A stretch of 64,000 bases of DNA from Candidatus Berkiella cookevillensis (GTDB taxonomy: Bacteria > Pseudomonadota > Gammaproteobacteria > Berkiellales > Berkiellaceae), in contig NZ_LKHV02000001.1 in the NCBI RefSeq assembly GCF_001431315.2, positions 1,984,001-2,048,000 of the forward strand, read 5' to 3'. How positions within the stretch are numbered: position 1 is the stretch's first letter; each line of letters begins with the position of its first letter. A program made the translations under genes and the position numbers. This document shows positions 46,104 through 55,906 of this stretch, in pieces. A model generated the notes under the pieces. It was not told the DNA's origin. It did no database searches and was given only the letters and a program-made list of their open reading frames with translations.

Positions 46104-46583
46104 TTAAATCAAGCTTTCCTTGCGAATCTTTTCTAACAAAGCTTTTGCCCCTGATTCTATCAAGTCAATAACCCTAAAAAAGCCTTGCTCACCCCCATAA
46201 TAAGGATCCGGCACTTCTGCTTCCTCAAGATCATCAGCATGCTCTAATAAGAGTGATATTTTATATTGCAACGCATCTGGGCATTGTGACATAAGCAAGC
46301 GATGATTATTTTTATCCATAGCGACAATATAATCAAAGTTACTAAAATCAGAAGTATTTACTTGTCTTGCAAGCAAATGCCCTAAGGCATACCCCCTTTT
46401 CAATCCTGCTGCAATCGAACGCGTATCAGGTGCTTCACCGATATGATAGGCATGCGTTCCTGCTGAATCTATCAGAATATGCTGCTGAAGCCCCGCTTTA
46501 GAAACAAATGTCGTAAATACTGCCTCAGCGGTAGGCGAGCGACAAATATTTCCCATGCAAACAAATAAAACTTTAACTTGCAA
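46104..46583 (-). CDS. Low-molecular-weight protein tyrosine phosphatase
   Basis: 159 aa, cytoplasmic. P-loop CMGNICRS has nucleophile Cys9 and Arg15; the general-acid Asp is in VPDPYYGG. Such enzymes often control capsule or kinase signalling, but no kinase is nearby. The start is a TTG at 46583 overlapping the ycaR stop, with GAGG 8 bases upstream. It ends the comEC-exbB-exbD-msbA-lpxK-ycaR string. Confidence 0.93.
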   Translation of the reverse strand: MQVKVLFVCMGNICRSPTAEAVFTTFVSKAGLQQHILIDSAGTHAYHIGEAPDTRSIAAGLKRGYALGHLLARQVNTSDFSNFDYIVAMDKNNHRLLMSQCPDALQYKISLLLEHADDLEEAEVPDPYYGGEQGFFRVIDLIESGAKALLEKIRKESLI

Positions 46584-46764
46584 TTTTTTCTACCTCTTCC
46601 AAATCCAACTTACGCGCCTCATCTTCCAACATAACAGGAATGTCTTCTTTAATAGGATAAGCTAAACGATCGGCTTTACATACCAACTCTTTCTTGTCTT
46701 TCAGATAAATAAGCGATTGTTTACACAATGGACAGGCAAGTATTTCTAATAATTTTTTATCCAT
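46573..46764 (-). CDS. ycaR: Trm112-like zinc-ribbon protein YcaR
   Basis: 63 aa. Cysteines at 11 and 14 (LACPLC) and 29 ([12 protein letters not shown]), and the IPVML end, are typical of the Trm112/YcaR family. The role in gammaproteobacteria is unknown; its position just after lpxK is conserved. AAGGAT precedes the ATG. Confidence 0.93.
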   Translation of the reverse strand: MDKKLLEILACPLCKQSLIYLKDKKELVCKADRLAYPIKEDIPVMLEDEARKLDLEEVEKIAS

Positions 46765-46769
46765 CTTTT

Positions 46770-47822
46770 CTAATCCTTCTTTTGTATTGATTTTATTTTA
46801 TTGATGAGCAGCGTGCTAAAATCGTCTGGCAAGCTCACCGTTAAAGCCAACATCCAAACATGCGCACTTGCAAACTGGGTACATTTTATAGCATCTTTCT
46901 CTGTCATAATGATTGGGTATTCATCACTAAAATTGAAATCATTTTCTGTATAGGCATAATGATCAGGGTAAACCTGCGGAATAAATTTAATCCCTAATGC
47001 CGACAATAGTTCAAAGAAGCTTGATGGATTGCCAATACCTGTAACAGCATGAACTATTTTTCCTCGAAAATACTCTAAGGATACTTGCTGGCTATGATCT
47101 TTGACGTTTACCCACTGCTGGGGCAGCAATTGCATATCAAAAGTGTGTTTAAGAATTTTTTGCTTCATACGACTTTTTTTCAAGCGACTCTGTTTCACAA
47201 CAACAAAATCAACCTGATTGAATCTTTGACAAAGCTCTCTAAGTGGCCCCGCAGGTAAACAAAAACCATTACCGAATTTTCTAATGCCATCCATTAATCC
47301 AATTTCAAGATCTCGATGCATTGCATAGTGCTGCAAACCATCATCACTGATAATGATATCGACTTCAGGAAAAGATTGACATAATTTCTGAATGCACTGA
47401 TTGCGGTGAACCCCTACCACAACAGGACATTGTGTTTTTTGATGAATGAGCTTTGGCTCTTCTCCCACAAAAGCAGCAACGGCTTGACTATCAACCAAAA
47501 CAACCTCATTACGCGCTTTGCTGCCTGAATAGCCACGTGACACAATGCCAGGCTTAAAACCATGTTGTTTTAAAAGCTCTGCAAAAAAAATAACAAAAGG
47601 TGTTTTCCCCGTGCCTCCAACAGCTATATTACCAACGACGCAGACGGGGTATTTTGTAACGGACACTTGCTTATAGTGTTGCAAGTAAAATTTTCTGACT
47701 GTGGCAATAACCGTGTATAAAAAAGAGAAAGGTAGTAATAGCGTTAAGATAAGATAATAAGAAAATGGTTTTGATACCGGATACCAAATTTTATGTATAT
47801 ATCGCTCAAACCATTTTCCCAT
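46770..47822 (-). CDS. lpxK: Tetraacyldisaccharide 4'-kinase
   Basis: Phosphorylates the lipid A precursor at the inner membrane. 350 aa. The N-terminal membrane-associated helix is at about 17-40. The P-loop is in [15 protein letters not shown], with the family DDGLQHY motif. It follows msbA by 11 bases; msbA-lpxK-ycaR is the standard order. Confidence 0.95.
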   Translation of the reverse strand: MGKWFERYIHKIWYPVSKPFSYYLILTLLLPFSFLYTVIATVRKFYLQHYKQVSVTKYPVCVVGNIAVGGTGKTPFVIFFAELLKQHGFKPGIVSRGYSGSKARNEVVLVDSQAVAAFVGEEPKLIHQKTQCPVVVGVHRNQCIQKLCQSFPEVDIIISDDGLQHYAMHRDLEIGLMDGIRKFGNGFCLPAGPLRELCQRFNQVDFVVVKQSRLKKSRMKQKILKHTFDMQLLPQQWVNVKDHSQQVSLEYFRGKIVHAVTGIGNPSSFFELLSALGIKFIPQVYPDHYAYTENDFNFSDEYPIIMTEKDAIKCTQFASAHVWMLALTVSLPDDFSTLLINKIKSIQKKD

Positions 47823-47833
47823 AGAATCATATC

Positions 47834-49660
47834 TTAACTATTAACGATTTCAGGCACAAAATCACGCTCTTGATACTGCATAACACGTAGGCTGCTATAA
47901 AGTCCCTTAGAAGCCATAAGCTCTTCATGTGTTCCTAATTCAATGATCTTACCTTTATCAATCACCATAATTCTATCTGCATTTTGAATGGTAGATAGTC
48001 GATGCGCAATAACCAAGGTTGTGCATTGACTCATCAGCTTATCAAGCGCTGATTGAATATGGCGTTCTGATTCTGTATCTAAGCTACTGGTTGCTTCATC
48101 TAAGATTAATATGGGTGCTTTCTTTAAAATAGCGCGTGCAATTGCAATTCTTTGACGTTGCCCACCTGATAAACGTATCCCATTCTCACCAATGACTGTG
48201 TCAAAGCCCTGCGATAAACGCTCAATGAAATCAAAGGCATGTGCGAGTTTAGCAGCCTCTTGTATTTCTTCCATTGTCGCGTCTGTACCATAAGCAATAT
48301 TTTTAGCAATGCTGTCGTTAAATAAAGTAACTTGTTGACTCACAATAGAGATATTTCTTCTCAAATCTTTCAACGGGATATCTTTTACATCAACACCATC
48401 AATAGAGATCTGCCCTTGTGCTTCATAGAAGCGTGGCAACAAATTGACGATGGTTGATTTTCCACCACCTGAGCGCCCCACAATGGCGATGGTTTCACCT
48501 GCCTTTGCTTCAAAACTAATATTATCCAAGGTTTGCTGGTTTAGTGTTGAAGCTAAGGGGTTTTCTGGGTTTTGTGTTTTGTAACTAAAAGAAACATGCT
48601 TAAATGCAATGTTGCCAGCCATTCTGGAAGTTATAGAAGTTTTTGCTTTATCTATTTCCGTTTCTTCATCTAAGAAAGCAAAAATACTTGCTGCGCCTGC
48701 TATCCCTTTTTGAATGTTACTGTTTACTTTGGTTAATTGCTTAATCGGTTTTAAAAGCGCGATCATGGCGGTTATCATCGCCGCAAAAGCTCCTGGCGTA
48801 ATGGCTGTTCGCATCGTATGCTCAGGGTTTAAAGTTGCTAAATAGACTGTAAAGGCTAAGGCAACTGCCCCAACGATTTGAATCATGGGAATGCTAATAG
48901 CAGACGTAACAATCAATTTCATTTCCTGATGACGATTGTACTGTGTTGCTTTAGCAAAGCGTGACAGTTCATACGCTTGACCGCCAAAAGCTTTAATGAC
49001 TTTTTGACCTTCTATTGCTTCTTCTGCCACATGAGTTACACGCCCCATTGATTCTTGAATATAGGCAGATACAGAACGCATTCGCTTACTAACAAAATGC
49101 ATAATACCAGCCATGATAGGCACGGTGATTGCAAATAGAAGCGTCAAACGCCAGCTAATTGAAACCATAACCGCGATTAACGCGATAGCCGTACAAGACT
49201 CACGCACCATTACAGTAATAGCATCACTGCATGCATCTGCCACTTGCTCAACGTTATAGGTTATTTTAGAAAGTATTTCGCCCGAGGTAATTCGATCATA
49301 ATAATAGGTTGGTAATTTCAACAAATGCTGAAACATCTGCTGTCTAAAATTCATTACCACATTACGACCTACCCATCCCATAAAGTAGGTTGAGAGAAAA
49401 GTTGCTATACCACGCACGAAAAAGATCGAAATCACCATAATTGGGATCCATTGAATAAAGTTTTGATCTCTATCAACAAAACCTTTATTGAGCAATGGTT
49501 CAAATAATTTGATGAAGCCTGCATCGACAACACCATATAAAAGATTACCAAACAGTGCTAAAAAAAATGCTGCACGATAAGGCCAAACATAAGACAGTAG
49601 TCTTTTGTAAACTTTTTTCTGAGAATCAATGGGTCTGTTTTTCATAGGATTTGTATGCAT
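47834..49660 (-). CDS. msbA: Lipid A export ABC transporter MsbA
   Basis: Flips lipid A-core across the inner membrane. 608 aa from ATG 49660: six transmembrane helices in the first 330 residues, then the ATPase with Walker A GRSGGGKST, signature LSGGQRQR and Walker B ILILDEATSSLD. The start is uncertain: ATG 49660 has a GAAG-type site, ATG 49645 has none, and an in-frame TTG lies at 49678. Each overlaps the 3' end of exbD. Confidence 0.95.
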   Translation of the reverse strand: MHTNPMKNRPIDSQKKVYKRLLSYVWPYRAAFFLALFGNLLYGVVDAGFIKLFEPLLNKGFVDRDQNFIQWIPIMVISIFFVRGIATFLSTYFMGWVGRNVVMNFRQQMFQHLLKLPTYYYDRITSGEILSKITYNVEQVADACSDAITVMVRESCTAIALIAVMVSISWRLTLLFAITVPIMAGIMHFVSKRMRSVSAYIQESMGRVTHVAEEAIEGQKVIKAFGGQAYELSRFAKATQYNRHQEMKLIVTSAISIPMIQIVGAVALAFTVYLATLNPEHTMRTAITPGAFAAMITAMIALLKPIKQLTKVNSNIQKGIAGAASIFAFLDEETEIDKAKTSITSRMAGNIAFKHVSFSYKTQNPENPLASTLNQQTLDNISFEAKAGETIAIVGRSGGGKSTIVNLLPRFYEAQGQISIDGVDVKDIPLKDLRRNISIVSQQVTLFNDSIAKNIAYGTDATMEEIQEAAKLAHAFDFIERLSQGFDTVIGENGIRLSGGQRQRIAIARAILKKAPILILDEATSSLDTESERHIQSALDKLMSQCTTLVIAHRLSTIQNADRIMVIDKGKIIELGTHEELMASKGLYSSLRVMQYQERDFVPEIVNS

Positions 49661-50081
49661 TATCTTCTTTGTCTTCAAATTGTGCCAATATCCTTACCTT
49701 CGATATATTTAAATCCGCAGCCAACTCAAGTAATGAAACCAATGATTGGTGCGGCGCCTCTTTATCTCCCATGATGAAGAGTGGACTTTCTTGAGAATAT
49801 TTTGCTAAAAGTTGCTCAGATAACACTTTTAGCGTTGCACGGTTATATAATGTCCCATCTAATTCATATTGGCCTTTGCTGTCTATTAGGATACGAATAA
49901 CACTACTTTCTGTTGTAGATGCTTGAGTAGACGCATGGGGTAATTGAACATTTAGTTGGGTATTTTTCTTAAATGTTGTAGATACCATAAAAAAGATGAG
50001 CAGTAAAAATACAACATCAATTAATGGCGTTACATTAATATCAACATCTGAGCGAGTCTTACTTCTAAATTTCATTGTCAT
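49626..50081 (-). CDS. exbD: ExbD/TolR-type biopolymer transport protein
   Basis: 151 aa. Short cytoplasmic N-terminus, one membrane helix (about 20-40) with the proton-path Asp in VTPLIDVVFLLLIFFM, and a periplasmic domain. It works with the adjacent ExbB-like protein as a proton-driven motor. Linkage to msbA-lpxK and comEC is seen in other gammaproteobacteria. No tonB is nearby. Confidence 0.92.
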   Translation of the reverse strand: MTMKFRSKTRSDVDINVTPLIDVVFLLLIFFMVSTTFKKNTQLNVQLPHASTQASTTESSVIRILIDSKGQYELDGTLYNRATLKVLSEQLLAKYSQESPLFIMGDKEAPHQSLVSLLELAADLNISKVRILAQFEDKEDNAYKSYEKQTH

Positions 50082-50117
50082 TATACCATATACATTAATC
50101 TAGTTTTCATAATTATC

Positions 50118-50744
50118 TTAGATAATGACCTTTTTTTGCCTTGGTACAATGGCTTTCAAGCCATCAATCAATAACAAACTCTCATTTTCAAGTTTGACAG
50201 ATAGCTCGTCAATTTTTCTTTGGAAATGACGATGAAACATTAGGCTAGGTATAGCAATAGATAAACCAAAAGCGGTCGTTAAGAGCGCCTGTGCAATCCC
50301 TCCTGCTAGAACTTCTGTATTGGCCGTCTCGTGTAAATTAAGTGCTGTGAATATATTAATCATACCCATCACAGTACCCAACAGCCCCAAGAGTGGGGAA
50401 ACAGAAGCAATGGTACCCAAAGCATTTAAATATTTCTCAAGCCGCATCACAACTTGGCGCCCCTGCTCTTCCATACGAACACGCATAATAGAGACACCAT
50501 TCTCACTATATTTTAGGCCAACAGCTAAAATGATACCCAATGGGCTGTTATAGGCCAAATTAGGTAAATGCACTGTTTGATTTTTTTTTGAGAGTTCACT
50601 CAATATTGATTTTACTAAGTCAGGTGGCAATATGTTGGTCTCACGCAAAGTCCAAGCCCGTTCAACCACGATGGCAAGCGAAATAATAGAACATACAAGC
50701 AAAGGCCACATTAACCATCCACCTGATTGAAATAATACCAACAC
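50118..50744 (-). CDS. exbB: ExbB/TolQ/MotA-type proton channel protein
   Basis: 208 aa with three membrane segments (about 8-28, 108-132 and 148-170). The family block LGLLGTVMGMINIF and the TTAFGLSIAIP helix line the proton path. The start is GTG at 50744, with a full GGAGGT ribosome-binding site. 30 bases after comEC and 36 before exbD. Confidence 0.93.
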   Translation of the reverse strand: MLVLFQSGGWLMWPLLVCSIISLAIVVERAWTLRETNILPPDLVKSILSELSKKNQTVHLPNLAYNSPLGIILAVGLKYSENGVSIMRVRMEEQGRQVVMRLEKYLNALGTIASVSPLLGLLGTVMGMINIFTALNLHETANTEVLAGGIAQALLTTAFGLSIAIPSLMFHRHFQRKIDELSVKLENESLLLIDGLKAIVPRQKKVII

Positions 50745-50774
50745 TTCTACCTCCTAAGCAGCTTTGCTTTCATC

Positions 50775-53078
50775 CTAATGCCAATTCCGCTTTGCAGTTT
50801 CCCGCCATTTCATAGGCGGTGTCAATTTCTGCGCTTTGCCTAAGTCAAAAATAATAGCACCTGAATCATAAGTTAATAAGTTTTCTGAACCAATTCTTTC
50901 ATATCTTTGCAAAACATCCGCTTTTGGAAAACCATAATGATTGCCATAACCAACTGCAAACACCGCATACAAGGGCGAGACAGCATCTACAAAAGCAGTC
51001 GAAGAGGAGGTTAAACTACCATGATGCGGAACAATTAAGATATCACTTTTTAATTTCGCCCTTGCATGATGTACTAGCTTGCGTTCTACTTGCTGCGTAA
51101 TATCACCAGGGATCAAAATAGACTGCTGATTTGCTGTTATTTTTAAGACACAAGAACGATCATTTCTCTTTTGCTCTGGCCCATAGGGATGTAATATTTC
51201 AAACAACACACCATCCCATTGCCACGATTGATCTCTTTGACATACAGAAAGCCGAGTAGAAACAGTTTCTTGAAGAAGCTCAGGCTCGCTACTCTGAATT
51301 TCTGTAATCGGAAAATCAAGCAAACTGCTTAAACCGCCTCTATGATCAAGATCATGATGACTGATGAGAATTTTATCAATATGCTGAATTTTTCTGGCAT
51401 GCAAATAAGGTAAAATCACTTTGCTACCTGCATTAGCATGCCGACCATACTGTGGCCCTGTATCAAAGAGCATGACATGATTTTTAGTCTCTATGACTGT
51501 AGACAATCCTTGGCCAACATCCAAAATACTAATACGTGCTTGTTGATAGGGTATGTGCGGTTTTACGAATAAAAGTGGCATATAAAATAAAATTGCAAGC
51601 GGTTTTCCAGGCATCCCCTTAGGGCTTAATAAAAGCAAAGTTCCAATGATGCTTAAACCTATGATCCAATAAGACAACCCAGCTAAAGAAACAGCTGCAA
51701 AAGGAATATGACTTAAGAAATCTAATAAATGCCACACCACAGAAAAACAAATCACTGCAATTCTAATTAAAAATTCTCCAAGAACTTCAATTGGGTAAAT
51801 AAAGATAACGCCCAATAGGCTGATAGGCACTACCACAGCGGCAACAATCGGTATAGCAAAAATATTCGCAATAGGGGAAATCAAACTTACTTGATTAAAA
51901 AAAAGAACGGTTAGAGGCAACAATCCAACAAAAGCAACCCATTGCGGTTGCCACCACTTACGCCACGATTTTTCGGGAAAGCTTTCTTTTGCCATCAATA
52001 ATGCCGCAACTGCGCAAAACGACAACCAAAATCCAGCTTGCAAAACACATAAAGGATCATGCAAAACCACTAAAAGCAATGCGAATAAAAAAGCTTGCCA
52101 GCTAAAAATTTTTCTTTTCAATAAAATGCTCAGCATCGCAACGCTGATCATAATAAAAGCGCGTTGTGTTGGTAATGAGAACCCTGCTAATAATGCATAT
52201 AAAAAAGAAAAACCAAGCGTCACAACCGCAGCAATACATGGCGCAGGAAATCTCAGTAAGAAACGAGGGAATACACAGGCAAGGCGTTTTATAAACATAA
52301 AACAAAATGCAGCAACCAACCCCAAATGCAATCCTGAGATAGCCAGTAGATGACTCGTCCCAGTCTTCTGAAAAACCTCTCTGCTCTTCGTATCTAAACC
52401 TGTGCGGATCCCAATGGTCAGTGCTGTAATCACCGGCAAAAATTCCTCATCTGGAAAAAGCCGATGCAAACGCCTTGCAATGGTTTGTCTGAAGGCGGTT
52501 AATGAAAAGCGCCCTTCTTTGACTGCATTTAATGACACGATCTTGCCGCGTGCTTTTAAACCTTCCAAAAACCAATATTTTTCTTCGTCTGAGGCACCCG
52601 GGTTATACAAGCCTCTTAAAGCTTTTAGTTTAACAATCGCTTCTATTTGATTGCCTGGAGATAGTTTTTCTGTGGGATGCATCCAATACAATTGAATTTT
52701 AAGATGCTTACTATGCGGTTTTTCTCCATTTATGCTAAATGGTTTGACTGTGTATCTTGCCTTATTGTCTTCTGTGATTGCTTGATCAATTATATAGCCC
52801 GAAAGCTTAATTTCTTTGTTTGTCCAAGCTGCTGGAAGCTGCCAGGCTAAACGCTGTTGGGTCTGGACATACGCCCAACTAAAGCTTAGTATAAAACTCA
52901 GGAAAAATGCGCTTAAATATTTGTTTTGATATTTATGTCGTAGGCAAGCTTGACTAAACACAAATACAATGCCACAACCTAATAGTAATAATATAAAACT
53001 ACCACTGGGCACTGTCGGACAATTTGTCAATAATAGCGCACCGAGCAAAGCACCCAGTGAAAGTACAGTTAAGATCAT
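50775..53078 (-). CDS. comEC: DNA uptake channel protein ComEC/Rec2
   Basis: 767 aa. It transports single-stranded DNA across the inner membrane during natural transformation. The N-terminal membrane and OB region is followed by the Competence domain (GTSHLLAISGLHLGLV) with many helices. The C-terminal metallo-beta-lactamase domain has SHHDLDHRGGL and VPHHGS. All three parts are intact, so the gene looks functional. The ATG at 53078 has no clear ribosome-binding site and lies only 12 bases from the divergent DUF2062 gene. Confidence 0.94.
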   Translation of the reverse strand: MILTVLSLGALLGALLLTNCPTVPSGSFILLLLGCGIVFVFSQACLRHKYQNKYLSAFFLSFILSFSWAYVQTQQRLAWQLPAAWTNKEIKLSGYIIDQAITEDNKARYTVKPFSINGEKPHSKHLKIQLYWMHPTEKLSPGNQIEAIVKLKALRGLYNPGASDEEKYWFLEGLKARGKIVSLNAVKEGRFSLTAFRQTIARRLHRLFPDEEFLPVITALTIGIRTGLDTKSREVFQKTGTSHLLAISGLHLGLVAAFCFMFIKRLACVFPRFLLRFPAPCIAAVVTLGFSFLYALLAGFSLPTQRAFIMISVAMLSILLKRKIFSWQAFLFALLLVVLHDPLCVLQAGFWLSFCAVAALLMAKESFPEKSWRKWWQPQWVAFVGLLPLTVLFFNQVSLISPIANIFAIPIVAAVVVPISLLGVIFIYPIEVLGEFLIRIAVICFSVVWHLLDFLSHIPFAAVSLAGLSYWIIGLSIIGTLLLLSPKGMPGKPLAILFYMPLLFVKPHIPYQQARISILDVGQGLSTVIETKNHVMLFDTGPQYGRHANAGSKVILPYLHARKIQHIDKILISHHDLDHRGGLSSLLDFPITEIQSSEPELLQETVSTRLSVCQRDQSWQWDGVLFEILHPYGPEQKRNDRSCVLKITANQQSILIPGDITQQVERKLVHHARAKLKSDILIVPHHGSLTSSSTAFVDAVSPLYAVFAVGYGNHYGFPKADVLQRYERIGSENLLTYDSGAIIFDLGKAQKLTPPMKWRETAKRNWH

Positions 53079-53090
53079 TGGCTAAATCTT

Positions 53091-53609
53091 ATGCCTAAAA
53101 AATTACTCAAAAAATTTATTCCGCATCATAAAATCAAAGACCATAAACATTTAAAAATGTTTGGTAGCTTATTGCACAATCCAAATCTTTGGTCATTGAA
53201 TCGCTATTCTGTTTCCACTGCTTTTAGCATTGGATTATTCTGTGCCATGATCCCCATGCCTTTCCAAATGATCCCTGCAGCAGCTTGCGCTATTGTAGCG
53301 AGAGCCAACTTACCCATTTCAATTGCGCTTGTATGGCTGACCAATCCTATCACAATGCCGCCAGTATTTTACTTTGCTTTTAAAGTGGGGGCTTACGTTT
53401 TAGGAAGAGAAGCGCGTGGCTTTCAATTTGATGCATCTGTAGAATGGTTTGCGAGTGGATTGGCCTCAATTTGGCAACCTTTTCTCTTAGGTTGCTTCAT
53501 CTGTGGCAGTGTCTTAGCAATTAGCTCAAATATTTTGATACGCATTCTGTGGTATTGGCATATAAAAAGAGCTTGGGCAAGGCGGCAGAGAAAGGCAGAC
53601 TCTCTTTGA
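53091..53609 (+). CDS. DUF2062 family membrane protein
   Basis: 172 aa. Basic N-terminus (PKKLLKKFIPHHK), then two or three membrane segments (about 42-62, 66-84 and 125-150). The conserved core GLFCAMIPMPFQMIPA and LTNPITMPPVF matches DUF2062. Function unknown. The start shows no ribosome-binding site. Commonly found near comEC in gammaproteobacteria. Confidence 0.88.
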   Translation: MPKKLLKKFIPHHKIKDHKHLKMFGSLLHNPNLWSLNRYSVSTAFSIGLFCAMIPMPFQMIPAAACAIVARANLPISIALVWLTNPITMPPVFYFAFKVGAYVLGREARGFQFDASVEWFASGLASIWQPFLLGCFICGSVLAISSNILIRILWYWHIKRAWARRQRKADSL

Positions 53610-53615
53610 ATGGGA

Positions 53616-53777
53616 ATGAACGAAGTGAATAATTCTCTTCCCTTGGTTTCAAGGGAAGAGGCTCACCTTAGTGAGCAGATGGATTTTTTAAGTATCTATT
53701 TTAAAAATCCTTCTATGCACCTAAAGGCGCCTCTTTCTTTGACAACAAAGAAAGAGCATTGATTCGCTACGCTCATC
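53616..53777 (-). repeat. Family B repeat, copy B2 (reverse orientation)
   Basis: ATGAACGAAGTGAAT at the left, GATTCGCTACGCTCATC at the right. It has the same three hairpins as 34105-34268, with changes concentrated in loops (CTTGGTTTCAAG versus CTTGATTCCAAG). It fills the gap between DUF2062 and lolD. Confidence 0.82.
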
Positions 53778-53828
53778 TATGAGCAACGCGCATTAACGAC
53801 AGTATAAAATCAAACGACAAGAAGCGCA

Positions 53829-54545
53829 CTATTGCTCTTTTAGCTCGCCTCGATCTAGCACCAACGTCCTATCCATCTTATTTGCCAAGTTAACATCATG
53901 CGTCACAATGACAAAGCTTGTACCCACTTCTTTAGCAAGTTGCATCATCAATGCATAGACTTGATCAGCGCTCTCGTCATCCAAATTACCCGTTGGCTCA
54001 TCTGCCAAAATACATTTTGGCTCAGCAACTAAGGCACGTGCAATCGCAACACGCTGGCGTTCTCCACCTGATAACATCATAGGCTTGTGTTCTTTTCTAT
54101 CTAATAATCCAACTTTATTCAAATAATATAAGCTTTTTGCTTTGATATCTTTTAAGGGTTCGCCTCGGATCAATAAAGGCATGCAAACATTTTCAAAGGC
54201 GGTAAACTCAGCCAGGAGATGGTGAAACTGAAAAATAAAGCCTAATACCCGATTGCGTAAAAAACCACGCTTCTTCTCAGATAAGGTCAATAACTCCATT
54301 TCATTCAAATAAATTTTACCGCTGGATGGCTTTTCAATGCCCCCCAAAATATGAATAAAGGTTGTTTTGCCAGAGCCTGAACGCCCCACAATCGCAATAC
54401 TCTCATGTGAAGAAACACTAAAGTTAATATTTCCTAAAACGGGAATAGTTCTATCACCATCTTGAAATATTTTAACTACATTTTCGCAGCGTAACACGGT
54501 GTTTTGAGACTGCACTTCTGGTTGATAATTATTATTATGCATCAT
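53829..54545 (-). CDS. lolD: Lipoprotein-releasing ABC ATPase LolD
   Basis: Powers release of outer-membrane lipoproteins from the inner membrane. Walker [10 protein letters not shown], signature MLSGGERQR and Walker [14 protein letters not shown] chose ATG 54545 (238 aa), with GGAGG 9 bases upstream; it overlaps the lolC stop by 11 bases. An ATG 12 codons earlier is unlikely. Confidence 0.94.
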   Translation of the reverse strand: MMHNNNYQPEVQSQNTVLRCENVVKIFQDGDRTIPVLGNINFSVSSHESIAIVGRSGSGKTTFIHILGGIEKPSSGKIYLNEMELLTLSEKKRGFLRNRVLGFIFQFHHLLAEFTAFENVCMPLLIRGEPLKDIKAKSLYYLNKVGLLDRKEHKPMMLSGGERQRVAIARALVAEPKCILADEPTGNLDDESADQVYALMMQLAKEVGTSFVIVTHDVNLANKMDRTLVLDRGELKEQ

Positions 54546-55782
54546 GGCGTAAAGCCTCCGCAGGTTGTACTTTAGCTGCACGCCAAGCAGGATGAATGGT
54601 TGCGAGTAAGCTTAAGCCCATTGCACAGGTTGCAATTAAGATAACATCCGCACTTTGTAAATCAGACGGCAAGAAACTGATAAAATAAACTTCTTCAGAT
54701 AAAAACTTAACTTTAAAAAGTCTTTCAATAAAAGACACAATATCAGTGACATTGAGTGCTAATAAGATACCTAATATCACGCCCATGAGCGTACCAATCA
54801 AACCAATAATTGCACCTTGAGAAATAAAAATTGCCATGATTTTCTTTTTCGAAGCACCAAGCACTCTAAAGACCGCAATATCACCTCGTTTATCTGTAAC
54901 AACCATGACTAAAGTGGAAATGAGATTAAACACGGCAATCGCCAAGATCATGATCAGCGTAAAAAACATCATGGTCTTTTCCATTTTTACTGCACTAAAA
55001 TAAGCGCTGTTGAGTACTGTCCAATCAACCACATTATAGAAATGTTGTGCTTCTTCACGTAATTCATGCGCTAATTGAGGCGCCTTGAAAGGATCAAATA
55101 ATTTTAATTGTATGCCCGTAACACCATCGCCTGTTTTTAAAAGCCGAGCAGAATCTTCTAAATTGAGGAAAATGTGTGTTGTGTCGTAAATATAACCCAC
55201 CTCAAAGACACCCACGACTTGGAGCCTTTTAAGACGCGGTGTCACCCCCACTAAAGAGACCGTGACTTCAGGGATGACCAGCGTAATGCTATCCCCTACG
55301 CCAACGCCCAAAGATTTTGCTAGATAGCTTCCTATGATGACACCAAACTTACCCGGTGCCAAATCATCAACATTGCCTGTGATTAAGGTAGAGCGTAAAG
55401 GAAAAACAGCATCCACTGTTGCAGGATCAATGCCTTTGACTAAAACACCATGTACCTCTCGGCCATGTGTCAGCATGCCTTGCCCTTCAACAAAAGGTCC
55501 TGCCGCTTCCACTTCTTTGCGCGTTGAAAAATGCTTCACTGCCATAGGCCAGTCTTGGATATTGCTTTGCCCTTGCGTCACCATTATGTGAGGTGTAACA
55601 CTTAAAATACGTGTTCTTATTTCTTTGGTAAAACCATTCATCACAGATAAAACTGTAATGAGTACCATTACCCCTAAGGCAATGCCTACCATTGAGACAA
55701 TAGATATAAAGGTGATGAAATGATCTCTTTGTCTGAGACTTGTATAGCGAGAGCCAATGTAGAGAGAAAAAGGCTTAAACAT
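54535..55782 (-). CDS. lolC: Lipoprotein-releasing permease, LolC/E family
   Basis: 415 aa. Four membrane helices in the FtsX arrangement (about 25-48, 271-295, 318-342 and 378-398) around a large periplasmic domain. The N-terminal SLYIGSRYTSLRQRDHFITFIS and SMVGIALGVMVLI blocks are typical. Only one permease gene accompanies lolD here, so a homodimeric LolF-like system is possible, or lolE lies elsewhere. Confidence 0.93.
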   Translation of the reverse strand: MFKPFSLYIGSRYTSLRQRDHFITFISIVSMVGIALGVMVLITVLSVMNGFTKEIRTRILSVTPHIMVTQGQSNIQDWPMAVKHFSTRKEVEAAGPFVEGQGMLTHGREVHGVLVKGIDPATVDAVFPLRSTLITGNVDDLAPGKFGVIIGSYLAKSLGVGVGDSITLVIPEVTVSLVGVTPRLKRLQVVGVFEVGYIYDTTHIFLNLEDSARLLKTGDGVTGIQLKLFDPFKAPQLAHELREEAQHFYNVVDWTVLNSAYFSAVKMEKTMMFFTLIMILAIAVFNLISTLVMVVTDKRGDIAVFRVLGASKKKIMAIFISQGAIIGLIGTLMGVILGILLALNVTDIVSFIERLFKVKFLSEEVYFISFLPSDLQSADVILIATCAMGLSLLATIHPAWRAAKVQPAEALRHDA

Positions 55783-55858
55783 AGTTATTCAGCTAATTTT
55801 TAATGTTGTATTATGCGTTATTTTCACTATTCTGTTGTTCGCTTGCAATCAATCAATC

Positions 55859-55867
55859 TGGTATTAT
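55859..55867 (+). promoter_or_regulatory. Extended -10 promoter candidate for the agmatine operon
   Basis: TGGTATTAT fits the TGn-TATAAT extended -10 form. No good -35 lies upstream. Predicted start near 55874, about 33 bases before the GTG at 55907. Confidence 0.35.
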
Positions 55868-55906
55868 TTTTAGTCAGTAAGTTATTAAGTAAAGTTGATA
55901 GTTAAG

